This document shows, in pieces, positions 43,658 to 54,416 of a stretch of DNA of 64,000 bases. The notes under the pieces were generated by a model. It was not told the origin of the DNA. It ran no database searches and saw only the letters and a program-made list of their open reading frames with translations. Position 1 is the first letter of the stretch; each line of letters starts with the position of its first letter. The translations under genes and the position numbers were made by a program. This stretch comes from Mojavia pulchra JT2-VF2 (GTDB lineage Bacteria; Cyanobacteriota; Cyanobacteriia; Cyanobacteriales; Nostocaceae): assembly GCA_019359325.1 (NCBI GenBank), contig JAHHHN010000005.1, positions 124,001-188,000 of the forward strand, written 5' to 3'.

Positions 43658-44088
43658 CCCAGCTACAGGGACAAATTGTGGGCTTGGATACTGCACCACT
43701 GATTTACTTGATTGAAGAAAATCCTAATTATTTAGAAGTAACAAATGCTTTTTTTGAAGCGATGTTTCGTGGTGAGTTTACTGTTGTCACATCAGTTATA
43801 ACTATATCAGAAGTATTAGTCTATCCCTTACGGCAACGAAATATAGAATTAGCTCAACAATATCGTGATATTTTGTTCAATTCTCAAGGTTTGACGACTA
43901 TCGAAGTTGTTCCAGATATCGCTGAAACCGCTGCACAATTAAGAGCAGATTACAACTTGAGAACCCCAGATGCTATTCAGATTGCTACTGCTATTCGTGG
44001 AGGTGCATCATTTTTCTTGACTAATGATGCACGTTTGCCATCGCTACCGGGGTTATCAGTTTTAGTATTAGCTCAATTGATAGCTTGA
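43645..44088 (+). CDS. VapC-like PIN-domain toxin
   Basis: 147 residues. The four acidic PIN residues are visible: IVGLDTAPLIYLIEE (Asp), VITISEVLVYPLR (Glu), LRTPDAIQIATAI (Asp) and FFLTNDARLPSLPG (Asp). These enzymes are Mg-dependent ribonucleases, commonly cutting tRNA or rRNA. The gene is intact, unlike its neighbour DUF5615. Confidence 0.88.
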   Translation: MEWLAQLQGQIVGLDTAPLIYLIEENPNYLEVTNAFFEAMFRGEFTVVTSVITISEVLVYPLRQRNIELAQQYRDILFNSQGLTTIEVVPDIAETAAQLRADYNLRTPDAIQIATAIRGGASFFLTNDARLPSLPGLSVLVLAQLIA

Positions 44089-44125
44089 GTATTTATAATG
44101 CGATCACACTCCGCAAACTTCCCAA

Positions 44126-44348
44126 AGCGATCGCCGTTGTGGAAGAGTAAGCGATCGCCTGTTGTGGAAAAGCGATCGCCTTACAGAATACCTCAAAAAT
44201 AAAGCGTAGACGCGTAGCGGCTTGTCGTTAGACATCGCCTGTATTAGAAGAATGAGCGATCGCCTTGCAGAAAACCTCAAAAACAAAGCGTAGACGCGTA
44301 GCGGCTTGTCGTTAGACATCGCATGTTGTGGAAGAGTTGAGCGATCGC
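44126..44348. repeat. Dispersed HIP1-associated repeat, two tandem copies
   Basis: Two successive units, each GCGATCGCCTT(G/A)CAGAA, ACCTCAAAAA, AAAGCGTAGACGCGTAGCGG and CTTGTCGTTAGACATCGC, split near 44255. The unit length is about 95 bases. Confidence 0.85.
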
Positions 44349-44360
44349 ACTTTATGATTA

Positions 44361-44936
44361 TTACCAAATCGCTTCTAAATTCAAAACAAATCCTTGCAAA
44401 ACATTCTCCCCTGACAGGGTAGCAGGAGAATCTAACACTTCAACTTCTTGACCTTGGCGATAAATCTCGACTTGCCGAGATTTGCGATTGATTAACCATC
44501 CCAAACGCACACCGTTATGTTGATATTCTCTCATCTTTGCCTGAGTTTCTTTCAAACTATCACTCGGCGAAAGTAACTCAATTACAAAATCGGGACAAAG
44601 TGGTAAAAATCTTGTTTGTTGTTCTTGAGTCAGTGCATTCCACCGTTCTAGTTTTACCCAAGAAGCATCGGGAGAACGATCCGCACCGTTGGGAAGCTTA
44701 AAACCAGCAGAGGAATCAAAGGCGATACCAGTTCCATCTGCGTCCGCCCAATTAAATAATTGCTGATTTAGCCTACCATTGCGGTTGCTTGTTTCTCCCC
44801 CCACGGGTGGCATAATAATTAATTCTCCGGTTGCAGTACGTTCAAACCTCAAGCCCCGATTTGCCTGACATAGCTGGAAAAACTGCTCATCTGTCAGTTC
44901 CAGCGCTGGTTTAAGGTTGACTGTTAGGGCGTTCAT
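44361..44936 (-). CDS. Uma2-family (DUF820) PDDEXK nuclease-like protein
   Basis: 191 residues. FERTATGELIIMPPVGGETS, then DRSPDASWVKLERWNAL and CPDFVIELLSPSDSLKETQA carry the Asp, Glu and Lys of a PD-(D/E)XK active site, and RLGWLINRKSRQVEIYR ends the core. The family is hugely expanded in cyanobacteria with no settled role; nuclease activity is inferred from fold. A fragment of a relative lies 1 kb away. Confidence 0.87.
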   Translation of the reverse strand: MNALTVNLKPALELTDEQFFQLCQANRGLRFERTATGELIIMPPVGGETSNRNGRLNQQLFNWADADGTGIAFDSSAGFKLPNGADRSPDASWVKLERWNALTQEQQTRFLPLCPDFVIELLSPSDSLKETQAKMREYQHNGVRLGWLINRKSRQVEIYRQGQEVEVLDSPATLSGENVLQGFVLNLEAIW

Positions 44937-44980
44937 AAGCAGGATAGAGGATGAAGCCTAGAGGTTTCTTAATTTTATAA

Positions 44981-45327
44981 TGCGATCGCCTGTTGTCAAA
45001 GAGTGAGCGATCGCACCCAAAACTCCCAAAATCTCCCAAAGAGCGATCGCTTATTGTGAAGGAGTAGCGCGATCGCCTTGCAGAAAACCTCAAAAACTAA
45101 GCGATCGCCTGTTGTGTAAGAGTGCGTGATCGCCTTGCAGTAAACCTCAAAAATAAAGCAATCACCTGTTGTGGAAGAAAGCGCGATCGCCTTGCAGAAA
45201 ACCTCAAAAATAAAGCATAGATGCGTAGCGGCTTGTCGTTAGACATCGCCTGTTGTCAAAGAGTGAGCGATCGCCTTGTAGAAAACCTCAAAAACAAAGC
45301 GATCGCCTGTTGTCGAAGAGTGATCGC
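44981..45327. repeat. Array of about five HIP1-associated repeat units
   Basis: GCGATCGC plus CTGTTGTxxAAGAGTG and CTTGCAGAAAACCTCAAAAA alternate five times over 350 bases. Only one unit keeps the GTAGCGGCTTGTCGTTAGAC part. The rest of 44937-45507 shows no gene. Confidence 0.85.
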
Positions 45328-45507
45328 TTTATTTAGGCATTCAATTCTTAATTTGCTAAATACAAATATTTCTCTTTGCTCGTCGCTGGCTTTTTTTACA
45401 ATGGCGCTAACAGAGAGCTTGCTCTCTGAAAAATAAAATATTGTAAGTATATTTACATTTGTCGAATATAAATTAATAGCTATAATTGCTTTGATTATGT
45501 AAAAGAT

Positions 45508-46760
45508 ATGAATTCAAATAACTTAGATAAGCGAGATCAAGAGCAATCTATTTGGAGCGAGGACGATTATATTTTTATCCAAAACCTCAGACACCCAAGA
45601 CATGTGAGCGAATTCCTCAGAGCTTTACAGAATGTCTGTAGAAGTGGTTATAAAGATATTGCTATTGTTCTTAAAGAAGTCAAAGCTGTTTTTCCCAATG
45701 CTTGTGTTCCTATAGCCGCTATCATTCAGTATTACAGAAAGTCTGGTCTTAATATAGAAGTGTATGATCAACCTCGTATACTTGAAATTGCTCATTTTAA
45801 CCAACCATTACTTGCAACTATTGATGCATTAACAAACGAGGTAGATCCTTTATCAAAAGTATGGCACTTTCAAGACGAGGTGATGGTATTTCAACTAGTA
45901 TCGGCACTAGTTAAAGCTATCACCCAAAAGATAGAATGTAGCTCTGGAGTTGTGGAAGCCTTTGAGTGGTGTTTGACTGAAGTAATAGACAATGTTTTGC
46001 AGCATTCTAAAGCCTCCGAAGGATTCGCTATGGTTCAAGTCCATGCTGATTCTAAGCGATTAGCTGTCTGTATTGCTGATACTGGTATTGGAATCTATGG
46101 CTCTCTTGCTCAATCTGTTCATAAACCACGATCAGCTGTTGATGCTATAACTTTAGCTGTAAAAGAAGGTGTAACTAGAGACCCTCAAATAGGTCAGGGT
46201 AATGGACTGTGGGGTTTATTAGAAATTGTTAAAAATAATAGTGGTCTTCTTACTATTACTTCGGGTTCTGGTTCTTTATTAATACGTAAGAATGAATCCA
46301 AAGCATTTCCTAAGCTTCCATATTTAGACAAATATCATCAAGGGACAATTGTAGATTTTCAAATTGATACTAGTCAAGGTATTGATATAGCCAGCGCTCT
46401 CAGCGGTCATAAACCTGTAAATTTGATGCTTGAAAATTTAGAAACTGATACAGGCGAACATCGCATAATAATTAAAGAGCATACTAATGGTACTGGTACT
46501 AGGCGTGCTCTACACAGATCCGGAACGTTGTGCTTAATGTCATCAATGCAGGTGGATCAAAAGTTATACTTGATTTTTCAGGAGTTGCAGTTATTTCTTC
46601 TAGCTTTGCTGACGAATTTATCGGAAAACTTGTTGTCAAGTATGGTTTTTTTAATTTTCAAAGTATAATTACTCTACAAGGCATGAACCCAGTAATTCAA
46701 GGAATTTTGCACAGATCTGTTGCTCAGAGAATGATGAATAGTCTTCAAGAGAATTCCTAA
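45508..46760 (+). pseudogene. HATPase plus STAS-like (DUF4325) protein, interrupted by a frameshift
   Basis: The first frame gives about 334 residues: a STAS/Rossmann-like start (HVSEFLRALQNVCRSGYKDI), then a GHKL ATPase with AFEWCLTEVIDNVLQHS, ADTGIGIYGS and GQGNGLWGLLEIV. After GTGTRRAL at 46512 the frame changes. The correct continuation, QIRNVVLNVINAGGSKVILD, FSGVAVISSSFADEFIG and QRMMNSLQENS, lies in another frame up to 46760. One missing base near 46510-46514 explains this. The intact family joins an ATP-binding regulator to a STAS-like C-terminus. It may be a real inactivation or a sequencing error. Confidence 0.8.
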
Positions 46761-46805
46761 AATAACTATTTTCAATTATTGAAAAATAATACTTCATAAT
46801 TTCTT

Positions 46806-47117
46806 CTAAACCAATGTCATGACTTGCTCATATTCTTCTTTATGGCTTTGCAAAGCATCCCAAATATCAATTTTTTGCTGAAGATTGAGCCAAAGTCTAG
46901 GGCCATTTCCTAAAGCTTTACCAAGACGTATTGCTATATCTACTGTAATTGATCTTTGACCATTGATAATTTCCTGAATTGTTTGATGAGATACTCCTAA
47001 AATTTCTGCAAAATTTGCGGTATTAATATCTAAATCATCTAAAATATCTGCAATTACTTCGCCGGGATGTATTGGTCTTACTAATCTATCATCAGTAATA
47101 TCTTGCCAATTATCCAT
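46806..47117 (-). CDS. higA: HigA-family antitoxin
   Basis: 103 residues from ATG 47117; an ATG at 47162 would add 15 less typical residues. RPIHPGEVIADILDDLDI then ANFAEILGVSHQTIQEIING is the HigA-type XRE helix-turn-helix, with RLGKALGNGPRLWLNLQQKI at the end. It neutralises the HigB toxin encoded just upstream and represses the operon. The toxin-first order is the rule for higBA. Confidence 0.9.
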   Translation of the reverse strand: MDNWQDITDDRLVRPIHPGEVIADILDDLDINTANFAEILGVSHQTIQEIINGQRSITVDIAIRLGKALGNGPRLWLNLQQKIDIWDALQSHKEEYEQVMTLV

Positions 47118-47196
47118 AATTAATACTTTTTTCTTAATAATTTGGTTAACCTTATTTAGCATGGTCTAGCCAATTAACATCATGTTAACACAGGAG

Positions 47197-47475
47197 TTAA
47201 TGATAATCTTCAAGATTGACATCATAAGCATTACCATCTTCAAAGTTAAAAGTTATACGCCAGTTTCCTGACACCTTAATTGACCAAGTTCCTTTTCTGT
47301 CTCCTTTTAATTCATGCAAATCATAACCTGGTAATTTAATATCTTCTACAATTAAGGCTGAGTCTATAACTTCAAGTCTGATTCTAATTTTCTTTTCTAA
47401 GTTTGCAGTAATTCCTTTATTAAAATTTTCTCTAAATAGATTTTCTAATGCTTTATTTTTAAATGTTTGAATCAT
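47197..47475 (-). CDS. higB: HigB-family toxin (RelE superfamily)
   Basis: 92 residues: MIQTFKNKALENLFRENFN, IKLPGYDLHELKGDRKGTW and SIKVSGNWRITFNFEDGNAY, ending VNLEDYH. This is the compact HigB mRNA interferase that cuts mRNA on the ribosome. The Arg and His/Tyr positions expected for catalysis are present. It is followed by higA. Confidence 0.9.
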   Translation of the reverse strand: MIQTFKNKALENLFRENFNKGITANLEKKIRIRLEVIDSALIVEDIKLPGYDLHELKGDRKGTWSIKVSGNWRITFNFEDGNAYDVNLEDYH

Positions 47476-47530
47476 CTATTTTTCAATTTTATCTCAGGCG
47501 GTTAAATCATTTATAGTGAGATCCTAGATT

Positions 47531-47561
47531 GAAAAATTAAGGCAGGCATAACGCCTGCCTA
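47531..47561 (-). terminator. Terminator of chlH
   Basis: On the minus strand AGGCAGGC-GTTAT-GCCTGCCT is followed by TAATTTTTC, right after the chlH stop codon. An 8-bp GC-rich stem. Confidence 0.85.
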
Positions 47562-47568
47562 TGTAATC

Positions 47569-50500
47569 TTACTCTATCCCTTCAATTCGGTCTTCAACTT
47601 CTTGGTACAACTCGCGCAGACGATTTAAATTCTCCTCGCTAGTCTCCCAATAACCGCGTCCATTCACTTCCAACAAAGTTGATACAACCTTGCGGAAAGA
47701 ATGGGGATTAAGGTTCATTAACCGTTTCTGCATTTCTTCATCTTTGATGAAGGTTTCATTCGTATCTTCGTAAATCCAGTTATCCACAGCGCCGGCTGTT
47801 GCACTCCAACCCATTGTATTTACCAATCGCTTGGAGAGTTCGCGGACACCTTCGTAGCCGTGAGATAGCATTCCTTCGTACCATTTGGGATTTAATAACT
47901 TAGTACGGGCATCTAAGCGCACGGTTTCTGATAATGTCCGCACTTGGGCATTAGCCGTGGTGGTATCTGCAATGTAAGATGCTGGTGTTTTGCCATCACC
48001 CCGCAGACTTGCCACAAGTTTGGTGGGATCAGAGTCGAAGTAGTGGGAAACGTCCGTCAAGCTAATTTCGGAAGAATCGAGATTTTGGAAAGTTGCATCA
48101 GCAGTTTTCAAGGTGCTTTCAAATATCTGCCGGGATTCGTCCATCATACCGGGGTTATCGGAATTGAAGGCGAAGGATTTCCGCTTCAGGTACATTTCCT
48201 GTAACTCGGCTTCACTATCCCAAGTGCTGTTTTCTACCGCCAAGTTGATATTTGACGAGTAGGAACCGGAAGCATTGGAGAAAACGCGAGTTGCAGCTTG
48301 ACGCAGATTAATTCCCATATCTTCGGCTTGTTGCAAAGCGTGTTTGCGGACAAAGTTCATTTCTAAAGGTTCGTCCGCCTCAGCCGCCATCTTCACGCCT
48401 TGATCTAACAGGTTCATTTGGTTGATGAACAAGTCGCGGAATACACCAGAACAGTTTATTACAACGTCAATTCTGGGGCGTCCCAACTCTTCTAAAGATA
48501 TTAACTCCAACTTGTTGACTCTTCCCAAGGCATCGGGAACTGGGCGTACACCGACCATCCACATGATTTGTGCTAGGGATTCGCCGTAAGTTTTGATGTT
48601 ATCGGTTCCCCAAAGCACACAGGCGATGGTTTCGGGCCATTGACCGCCGTTTTCGGCTTTGTTACGTGCCAATAACCGATCAACAACGATTTTGGCTGAT
48701 TGCACAGCAGCAGCTGTGGGGATGGATTGGGGATCGAGGGCGTGGATATTCTTACCTGTGGGCAATACATCCGGGTTGCGGATGGGGTCGCCACCGGGGC
48801 CAGGTAGGATGTACTCGCCTTCTAAGCCTTGGAGTAATCCACCGAGTTCGTTATCTGCACAGACTTGCTGTAAGCAGAATTCCAAATACTCAAATAGTGG
48901 TTTTAGGGCGGTGGTATCAACTTTGGTATAGCCTGCTTTGTGCAAGGCTTCTACCCAAGGTTCTTTTTTGCCCATGTTGAAGAAGTTGAGCTTGGAAACG
49001 AGAGAAACTCGTCCTTCAGCGTCAGTTTGTTCTTTTACCAAGGCGCTAACTGCTGCACGGGTGGCTAAGGTGATGTCTTGCAGTAGCTGGACATCTTCTA
49101 AAATGCCTTTATCGTTATTGTGGTAAATATCGTCAATGTTACGCCCAATGCTGTTGGCGATAATTCGGGGTAAGCTGAGAATTTCTTCTTCTTGACGATC
49201 TAAACTGGCAATATTAACAAGAGTTGCGATCGCTTCTTCTGCTGTCGGTGGTTTACCAATAATGTGCAATCCACAAGGCAACAACCGTGACTCAATTTCC
49301 ATCAACTTGCGGTAGACGTTGCCAACGATATTATCTCGCTCTTCAGCGTCCATATCCTTGGCGTCAGTTTCTGGCAAGTTGATATCTTTGTCCAGGTTCA
49401 CCATCCGGCATTTGTCCATGATGGAGTTGACAATGGGGATACCTCTTCCTGTATCTTTCAGGGTTTGGTAAGAAGCAATCAATTCGCTGAGTTCTTTCAA
49501 ACCCTTGTATAAACCAGCATTCTCAGCCGGAGGTGTCAGGTAGGAAATTGTCTCAGCATAACTGCGGCGCTTGGCAATTGTCGCCTCGCTGGGATTATTG
49601 GCTGCGTAGTAATACAGATTTGGAATTGTGCCAATTAGTTGGTCTGGATAACAATCACCAGACATCCCCATTTGCTTACCTGGCATGAATTCTAAGGAAC
49701 CGTGAGTACCAAAGTGCAGTACAGCGTCAGCTTCCCAAACTTGCTCTAGGTAAGTGTAGTAAGCAGCAAAACCGTGGTGAGGGCTAGCAGAACGGGAGAA
49801 CAGCAGCCGCATCGGGTCGCCTTCGTAACCAAAGGTAGGCTGAACACCGATAAACACATTGCCGAAATGTTTGCCGTAAATCAGCAGGTTTTGCCCATCG
49901 CTGTTGAGATGTCCGGGAGGTGGGCCCCAGTTTTCTTCTAGGCGTTGGGAGTAAGGTGTCAGTGCTTCATATTCTGGCACTGACATTTTATAGGCAATGT
50001 TAAGTTCTGGGCTAGCGTACTGTGCTTGAGCATCGTGGATGACTTCTTGCATCAACGCTTCGGCTGATTCCGGCAATTCTGGTAAGTCGTAGCCGTTATT
50101 TTTGAGTGCTCTCATCACCTCGTAAATGGAACCGAAGACATCTAAGTAAGCTGCTGTGCCTACGTTTCCTTTATCTGGTGGAAAGCTGAAAACGGTAATT
50201 GCAACTTTTTTATTAAGCTTGGGTTTGCGGCGGAGATTCGCCCACTTTAAGGCACGTTTTGCTACTGCTTCCACACGGTCTTGGAGAGCGATCGCTTTGC
50301 CTGTAGTACCATCTCTGCCTGATAAAATTATCGGCTCAATTGCCCCATCCAATTCCGGTATGGCAATTTGCAAAGCTACTTGAATTGGATGTAACCCCAA
50401 ATCGCTATCCATCCACTCTTCTGTGGTTTGGAATACTAAGGGCAATGCCACCATATAAGGGCGATTTAACCGCTTGAGTGCGTCAATCGCCTTGGGATGA

Positions 50501-51555
50501 TCTTGTCTTGCTGGGCCACCTACCAAGGCAAAGCCAGTCAGCGAGATCACCGCATCCACTAGCGGCATCTTATTAGTTGGTTCGTAGAAGTAAGCATCTA
50601 CAGGTTTGGAAAAATCCAAACCACCAGCGAATACTGGTAGTACTCTAGCGCCTAGTGATTCCAACTCCTGCACTATGGCCACGTAGTGGGCGTCATCGCC
50701 TGTAACTAAGTGAGTGCGTTGCAATACTAACCCAATACAGGGAGCCAAGGGATCTTTAAGGTCGTTGGGGATATCTTTACGGGCTGTGTACCAATTGAGA
50801 TATTCTCTGACATCCTCAAACATACTGGGAGCCAAGGGATGCCAAATCCCTAAATCGGGATACACCACTGGCGCTTGATATGTAGTAGATGCAAGATTTT
50901 GTTTTTCTACACCTTTTAATACATATTTATCAGTCAGCATCAGCAAGAAGTTTTCCAGGTTTTCTGGTGAACCCCCCAGCCAATACTGAAAACTAAGCAT
51001 GAAATTTCGGGCATCCTGTGCTTTGTCCATTGGCAGAAACTTCAGCACTTGTGGCAGAGTCCGCAATAGTTTCAGCATTCCATCTTGGAAGCCTGCACCG
51101 GATTTTTCTTTGCGTTTCCGCATGAATTGAGCGATCGCACTCTTCGATTGACCCAACTGTGCCAGAGAAAAGCTGCCCATTTTGTTGAGGCGCATAACTT
51201 CTGGCATTGAGGGAAAGACTACCGCAACGTCTAAGCGATCGCGGTACGGTTCTACAGCCGTTACTACTTTCTGTGCTAAGTCTTCAATGAAAATCAGTGA
51301 GGCGATAAATATATTGGCACTCTCGATATCCCGTTTGAACTCCGCGTAGTTCTCTGGATCTCGGAGTTCCTCAATTAAGTACCCGCTGATTTCAATCGCA
51401 AGGTTGGGATGATTAGAGTTAATGGTGCGAACAGCTTGCGATAATGCACTCTGGTACTGAGACTCAAGCACGACATAGACCACCTTGATTAAATTACGTC
51501 CGCGTAAGTTATCAGGCGCAATATGTCTAATGGTGGACTTGACGTGGGTGAACAT
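47569..51555 (-). CDS. chlH: Magnesium chelatase subunit H
   Basis: 1328 residues, the normal length. This large subunit binds protoporphyrin IX and performs Mg insertion with ChlI and ChlD. Recognisable blocks include [78 protein letters not shown] and, near the end, [20 protein letters not shown]. It is a stand-alone gene with its own terminator. The 5' region (51556-51900) is AT-rich with GAAGTT/AACTTC symmetry near 51590. Confidence 0.97.
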   Translation of the reverse strand: MFTHVKSTIRHIAPDNLRGRNLIKVVYVVLESQYQSALSQAVRTINSNHPNLAIEISGYLIEELRDPENYAEFKRDIESANIFIASLIFIEDLAQKVVTAVEPYRDRLDVAVVFPSMPEVMRLNKMGSFSLAQLGQSKSAIAQFMRKRKEKSGAGFQDGMLKLLRTLPQVLKFLPMDKAQDARNFMLSFQYWLGGSPENLENFLLMLTDKYVLKGVEKQNLASTTYQAPVVYPDLGIWHPLAPSMFEDVREYLNWYTARKDIPNDLKDPLAPCIGLVLQRTHLVTGDDAHYVAIVQELESLGARVLPVFAGGLDFSKPVDAYFYEPTNKMPLVDAVISLTGFALVGGPARQDHPKAIDALKRLNRPYMVALPLVFQTTEEWMDSDLGLHPIQVALQIAIPELDGAIEPIILSGRDGTTGKAIALQDRVEAVAKRALKWANLRRKPKLNKKVAITVFSFPPDKGNVGTAAYLDVFGSIYEVMRALKNNGYDLPELPESAEALMQEVIHDAQAQYASPELNIAYKMSVPEYEALTPYSQRLEENWGPPPGHLNSDGQNLLIYGKHFGNVFIGVQPTFGYEGDPMRLLFSRSASPHHGFAAYYTYLEQVWEADAVLHFGTHGSLEFMPGKQMGMSGDCYPDQLIGTIPNLYYYAANNPSEATIAKRRSYAETISYLTPPAENAGLYKGLKELSELIASYQTLKDTGRGIPIVNSIMDKCRMVNLDKDINLPETDAKDMDAEERDNIVGNVYRKLMEIESRLLPCGLHIIGKPPTAEEAIATLVNIASLDRQEEEILSLPRIIANSIGRNIDDIYHNNDKGILEDVQLLQDITLATRAAVSALVKEQTDAEGRVSLVSKLNFFNMGKKEPWVEALHKAGYTKVDTTALKPLFEYLEFCLQQVCADNELGGLLQGLEGEYILPGPGGDPIRNPDVLPTGKNIHALDPQSIPTAAAVQSAKIVVDRLLARNKAENGGQWPETIACVLWGTDNIKTYGESLAQIMWMVGVRPVPDALGRVNKLELISLEELGRPRIDVVINCSGVFRDLFINQMNLLDQGVKMAAEADEPLEMNFVRKHALQQAEDMGINLRQAATRVFSNASGSYSSNINLAVENSTWDSEAELQEMYLKRKSFAFNSDNPGMMDESRQIFESTLKTADATFQNLDSSEISLTDVSHYFDSDPTKLVASLRGDGKTPASYIADTTTANAQVRTLSETVRLDARTKLLNPKWYEGMLSHGYEGVRELSKRLVNTMGWSATAGAVDNWIYEDTNETFIKDEEMQKRLMNLNPHSFRKVVSTLLEVNGRGYWETSEENLNRLRELYQEVEDRIEGIE

Positions 51556-52086
51556 GCAGATAGGCTCCTTTGATGCGCGTTCTCTACTCGAAGTTCATCA
51601 CGGCTGATGCGGCCGCTCGTAACTTCATGACTTTTATTTAGCTATATGAGTTTTTTATCAGAAAACGCTTACCCAATGGGCATTTTGTCGTTTATCTGAC
51701 ACAAATCGATAAATATAATGACATATTTCTTTGCGAATGTTGATTTTTAGTGTGAGTATTTGCTACACTAAATGTTAAAAAATATTAATAGTATTAATTA
51801 TTACTTTTAATATCGTCGCTAATATGCTTTATCTCTAAGCATCAGGACATATTCTTATTATTCTAAGCAAGTTATTTTTAATACAAAGTATTTTTTTAGG
51901 GTGGTGCTGCTTAAAGTTAGCTCAAATCCTTATTTTTACGTTGTGGGCATTGCCTACCCTATGGTTGAATGTCAGTTATATTTAAATAGATATTTAAAAA
52001 ATATTATCGCGCTTACAAAACAAAACCAACGAGGTTGTAAAGTTAGTATGCTTGGCAAAATGCGATCGCGGAATTCCTCGAATTTC
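51556..52086. other. AT-rich region upstream of chlH
   Basis: About 530 bases with no convincing gene. TCAGAAAACG at 51658 and CGTTTATCTGA at 51690 form an imperfect inverted repeat about 100 bases upstream of chlH. The rest is low-complexity A/T. Short open frames here lack codon structure and start signals. Confidence 0.55.
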
Positions 52087-52190
52087 TCAACTAACAATCA
52101 TAATTTCCTGAGCTTTTTGTTCTAAACCCTGTTTAAGCCCTTCTTGCAAAATATCTTGATAAATCACAGATTCGCGCATAATATCACTCA
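52087..52190 (-). pseudogene. Partial tail duplicate of the Rpn/PDDEXK gene
   Basis: Minus-strand reading gives DIMRESVIYQDILQEGLKQG followed by LEQKAQEIMIVS and a stop. This repeats residues about 200-235 of the adjacent intact protein (DIMRESAIYQDILQEGLKEG). The DNA match covers about 80 bases, and the join falls at GAGTGATATTATGCGCGAAT, exactly at the intact gene's stop. Confidence 0.75.
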
Positions 52191-52990
52191 GCTTGAGTCT
52201 CGTCGGTTTTAGCTTGCAACTGCTGAACTTGCTCGACAGTTAAACCAGTAACGCGGACAATTAATGCGATCGCAATTCCTTCATTAAGCATATTTCTGGC
52301 AATCTCCTGAGCTTTTTGTTCTAGACCCTGTTCTAGACCCTGTTCAAATCCTTCTTTCAGCCCTTCTTGCAAAATATCTTGATAAATGGCAGATTCGCGC
52401 ATAATATCACTCCGCAAAATTCTGTTAATCACGTCTTTATTTAATACTAGCCCAGCTAACACTGCTGTTGACGCAGCAATATTACTTCGGATGCGGGTGT
52501 CATTGATGGCTTCAATAACTTCCGCAACTTCTTCCAAGGTTCGGCTTTGATCATCGGTTTGGCTTAAAGTTGCAAACGGTAGCAACCCTGGAGAATTTAA
52601 AAATAGTTCCGTTGGCTGTTCCCAAAGTCGAATTACGTCAAATCTGTGCCAGGTATTCTCTAAGACAAATTCCGTTTGGTAAACTAGTTCAGAATCGCTA
52701 GGTTGTAAATAAATTACCACCTGACGCATTCGCTTATTAGGAAATCTTCGGTACACCCGTAAGCGATAATCACACATCCGAAAGGGAATATTAGCATCTG
52801 GTCGAGTTTGGAATTCCAGATGAAGGACGATTTCGTCGGACTGCAACAAAATAAGTGCATCTGCGCGGATGGGTTCGAGGGATAATTCCGATGGACTCAG
52901 TTCTGTGAGTGTAATTGGCTCATTAAGTAGCCAAGTTGCAAAGTCCCTGGAAAATGATTCAGCAATAAATTTACAGACGTTATCAAACAT
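52184..52990 (-). CDS. Rpn/YhgA-like PD-(D/E)XK nuclease-related protein
   Basis: 268 residues from ATG 52990. MFDNVCKFIAESFSRDFATW, then EPIRADALILLQ and EIVLHLEFQTRPDANIPFRM contain the Asp...Glu-x-Gln core of the Rpn/DUF4351-type nucleases, followed by MCDYRLRVYRRFPNKRM. The C-terminus has GLKEGFEQGLEQGLEQKAQE, a short degenerate repeat typical of this family. Relatives are linked to recA-independent recombination in enterobacteria. Role here is unknown. A partial duplicate of its tail lies directly downstream. Confidence 0.8.
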   Translation of the reverse strand: MFDNVCKFIAESFSRDFATWLLNEPITLTELSPSELSLEPIRADALILLQSDEIVLHLEFQTRPDANIPFRMCDYRLRVYRRFPNKRMRQVVIYLQPSDSELVYQTEFVLENTWHRFDVIRLWEQPTELFLNSPGLLPFATLSQTDDQSRTLEEVAEVIEAINDTRIRSNIAASTAVLAGLVLNKDVINRILRSDIMRESAIYQDILQEGLKEGFEQGLEQGLEQKAQEIARNMLNEGIAIALIVRVTGLTVEQVQQLQAKTDETQAE

Positions 52991-53092
52991 AGCCTGCAAT
53001 TATATCAGTAGTATCGTGCCTCTGTAACTTAGGAACGAATTAGGTAATATTTGCCTCTTGACTAATAGCTTTTAACTCTTCACCATTAACTC

Positions 53093-54370
53093 ATGACTCC
53101 AGTAGATATTCTGATTCTCTCCAATGGCCCAGGGGAAGTTACAACCTGGGTACGTCCAGTTGTAAGAGCATTGCGGCAACAACTTGGGGATGAGCGTTCG
53201 GTTGTCAGAATTTCCGTAGTTTTATCACCTTGTCCAAATGCTAGCGGCAAAGAGGCTGCGATCGCTCTATCTTACGCAGAAGTAGACCGAGTTCAGGGAG
53301 CCGAGCATTTTTGGCAGTTTTTGCTGTGGGGAAAGACATTTGAGAATTGGGATTGGAGAAGTCGCGGAGTAGTTGTTTTCTTAGGTGGGGATCAATTTTT
53401 TCCCGTTGTCATCGGCAAAAAACTCGGTTATCGCACAGTAGTTTACGCTGAATGGGATGCTCGGTGGTATAGCTTGATAGACCGCTTTGGCGTGATGGCA
53501 CCGAAAGTTGCTGAACGTGTTCCCCAGAAATATGCTCACAAATTTACTGTTGTGGGGGATTTGATGCTAGCGGCCAGTAGTCATTCGTCCCCGACACTGG
53601 ACAAAACACAAACAACTGAACTAATTGGTATGCTACCTGGGTCAAAAGCAGCAAAACTAGCCCAAGGAGTACCATTAACATTAGCGATCGCTGAATACAT
53701 CAACGCAAAAAGACACCAAACGAAGTTTGTGATTCCCGTAGCGCCGACTTTGGATTTACAAACCTTAGCTAGTTTTGCCGATCCTCAGAGAAATCCTTTT
53801 GCTCACACCTTTGGCTTCAGCGGTGCTGAATTAATTTTCCCAGAATACAACCAACAGAAGCCAGCGCTCAAAACTACTAACGGCGTCACTGTGGAACTTT
53901 GGCAAGAAACGCCAGCCTATGAATTGTTATCTCAATGTAGTATCTGTTTAACTACAGTCGGAGCAAACACGGCCGAACTCTGTGCTTTAGCCGTGCCGAT
54001 GCTTGTTTTGCTACCAACGCAACAACTTGATGCCATGCGCTCTTGGGATGGTTTGCCAGGTTTGTTAGCTAATTTACCAGGGTTAGGTTCAGCCTTTGCC
54101 AAGCTGATTAACTGGCTGTTCATCAGACGGAAAGGTTTATTAGCCTGGCCGAATATCTGGGCACAAGAAGAAATAGTACCTGAATTGATGGGAAAACTCC
54201 AACCACAAGAAATTGGCGAAATGGTATTAGACCTTTTAGCTAATCCAGAAAAATTAGAGCAAATGCAACTCAAGCTACGTAGTGTTCGAGGCGAAGCAGG
54301 AGCAGCGCAGAAATTAGCAACTTTAGTAACAGAAGAGATTAGACTTCTTGCAAAAGTCGGGAAAAGGTGA
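53093..54370 (+). CDS. LpxB-related glycosyltransferase (lipid-A-disaccharide synthase-like)
   Basis: 425 residues. The start DILILSNGPGEVTTWVRPVV and later VVFLGGDQFFPVVIGKKLGY and AEWDARWYSLIDRFGVM, then VVGDLMLAA and IGMLPGSKAAKLAQGVPLTL, follow the GT-B layout of LpxB. CLTTVGANTAELCALAVPML matches the donor-site loop. This distinct cyanobacterial branch lacks most LpxB catalytic signatures I know, so the true substrate, probably a lipid-linked sugar, is open. An imperfect terminator follows. Confidence 0.7.
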   Translation: MTPVDILILSNGPGEVTTWVRPVVRALRQQLGDERSVVRISVVLSPCPNASGKEAAIALSYAEVDRVQGAEHFWQFLLWGKTFENWDWRSRGVVVFLGGDQFFPVVIGKKLGYRTVVYAEWDARWYSLIDRFGVMAPKVAERVPQKYAHKFTVVGDLMLAASSHSSPTLDKTQTTELIGMLPGSKAAKLAQGVPLTLAIAEYINAKRHQTKFVIPVAPTLDLQTLASFADPQRNPFAHTFGFSGAELIFPEYNQQKPALKTTNGVTVELWQETPAYELLSQCSICLTTVGANTAELCALAVPMLVLLPTQQLDAMRSWDGLPGLLANLPGLGSAFAKLINWLFIRRKGLLAWPNIWAQEEIVPELMGKLQPQEIGEMVLDLLANPEKLEQMQLKLRSVRGEAGAAQKLATLVTEEIRLLAKVGKR

Positions 54371-54416
54371 AAAGGATAGAATTTTCCTTTACCTCTTGCA
54401 AAATATCTATTGATAT

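Noticed and set aside
44981-45327. CRISPR-like array
   Set aside because: Units are neither uniform in length nor separated by unique spacers, and no cas genes are present; it is a HIP1-associated tandem repeat.
51715-51770. NtcA site upstream of chlH (GTGAGTATTTGCTAC)
   Set aside because: Spacing does not match GTA-N8-TAC or TGT-N10-ACA.
51901-52125. 74-codon plus-strand open frame upstream of chlH
   Set aside because: Low-complexity composition, runs into the tail-duplicate region, no motif or ribosome binding site.
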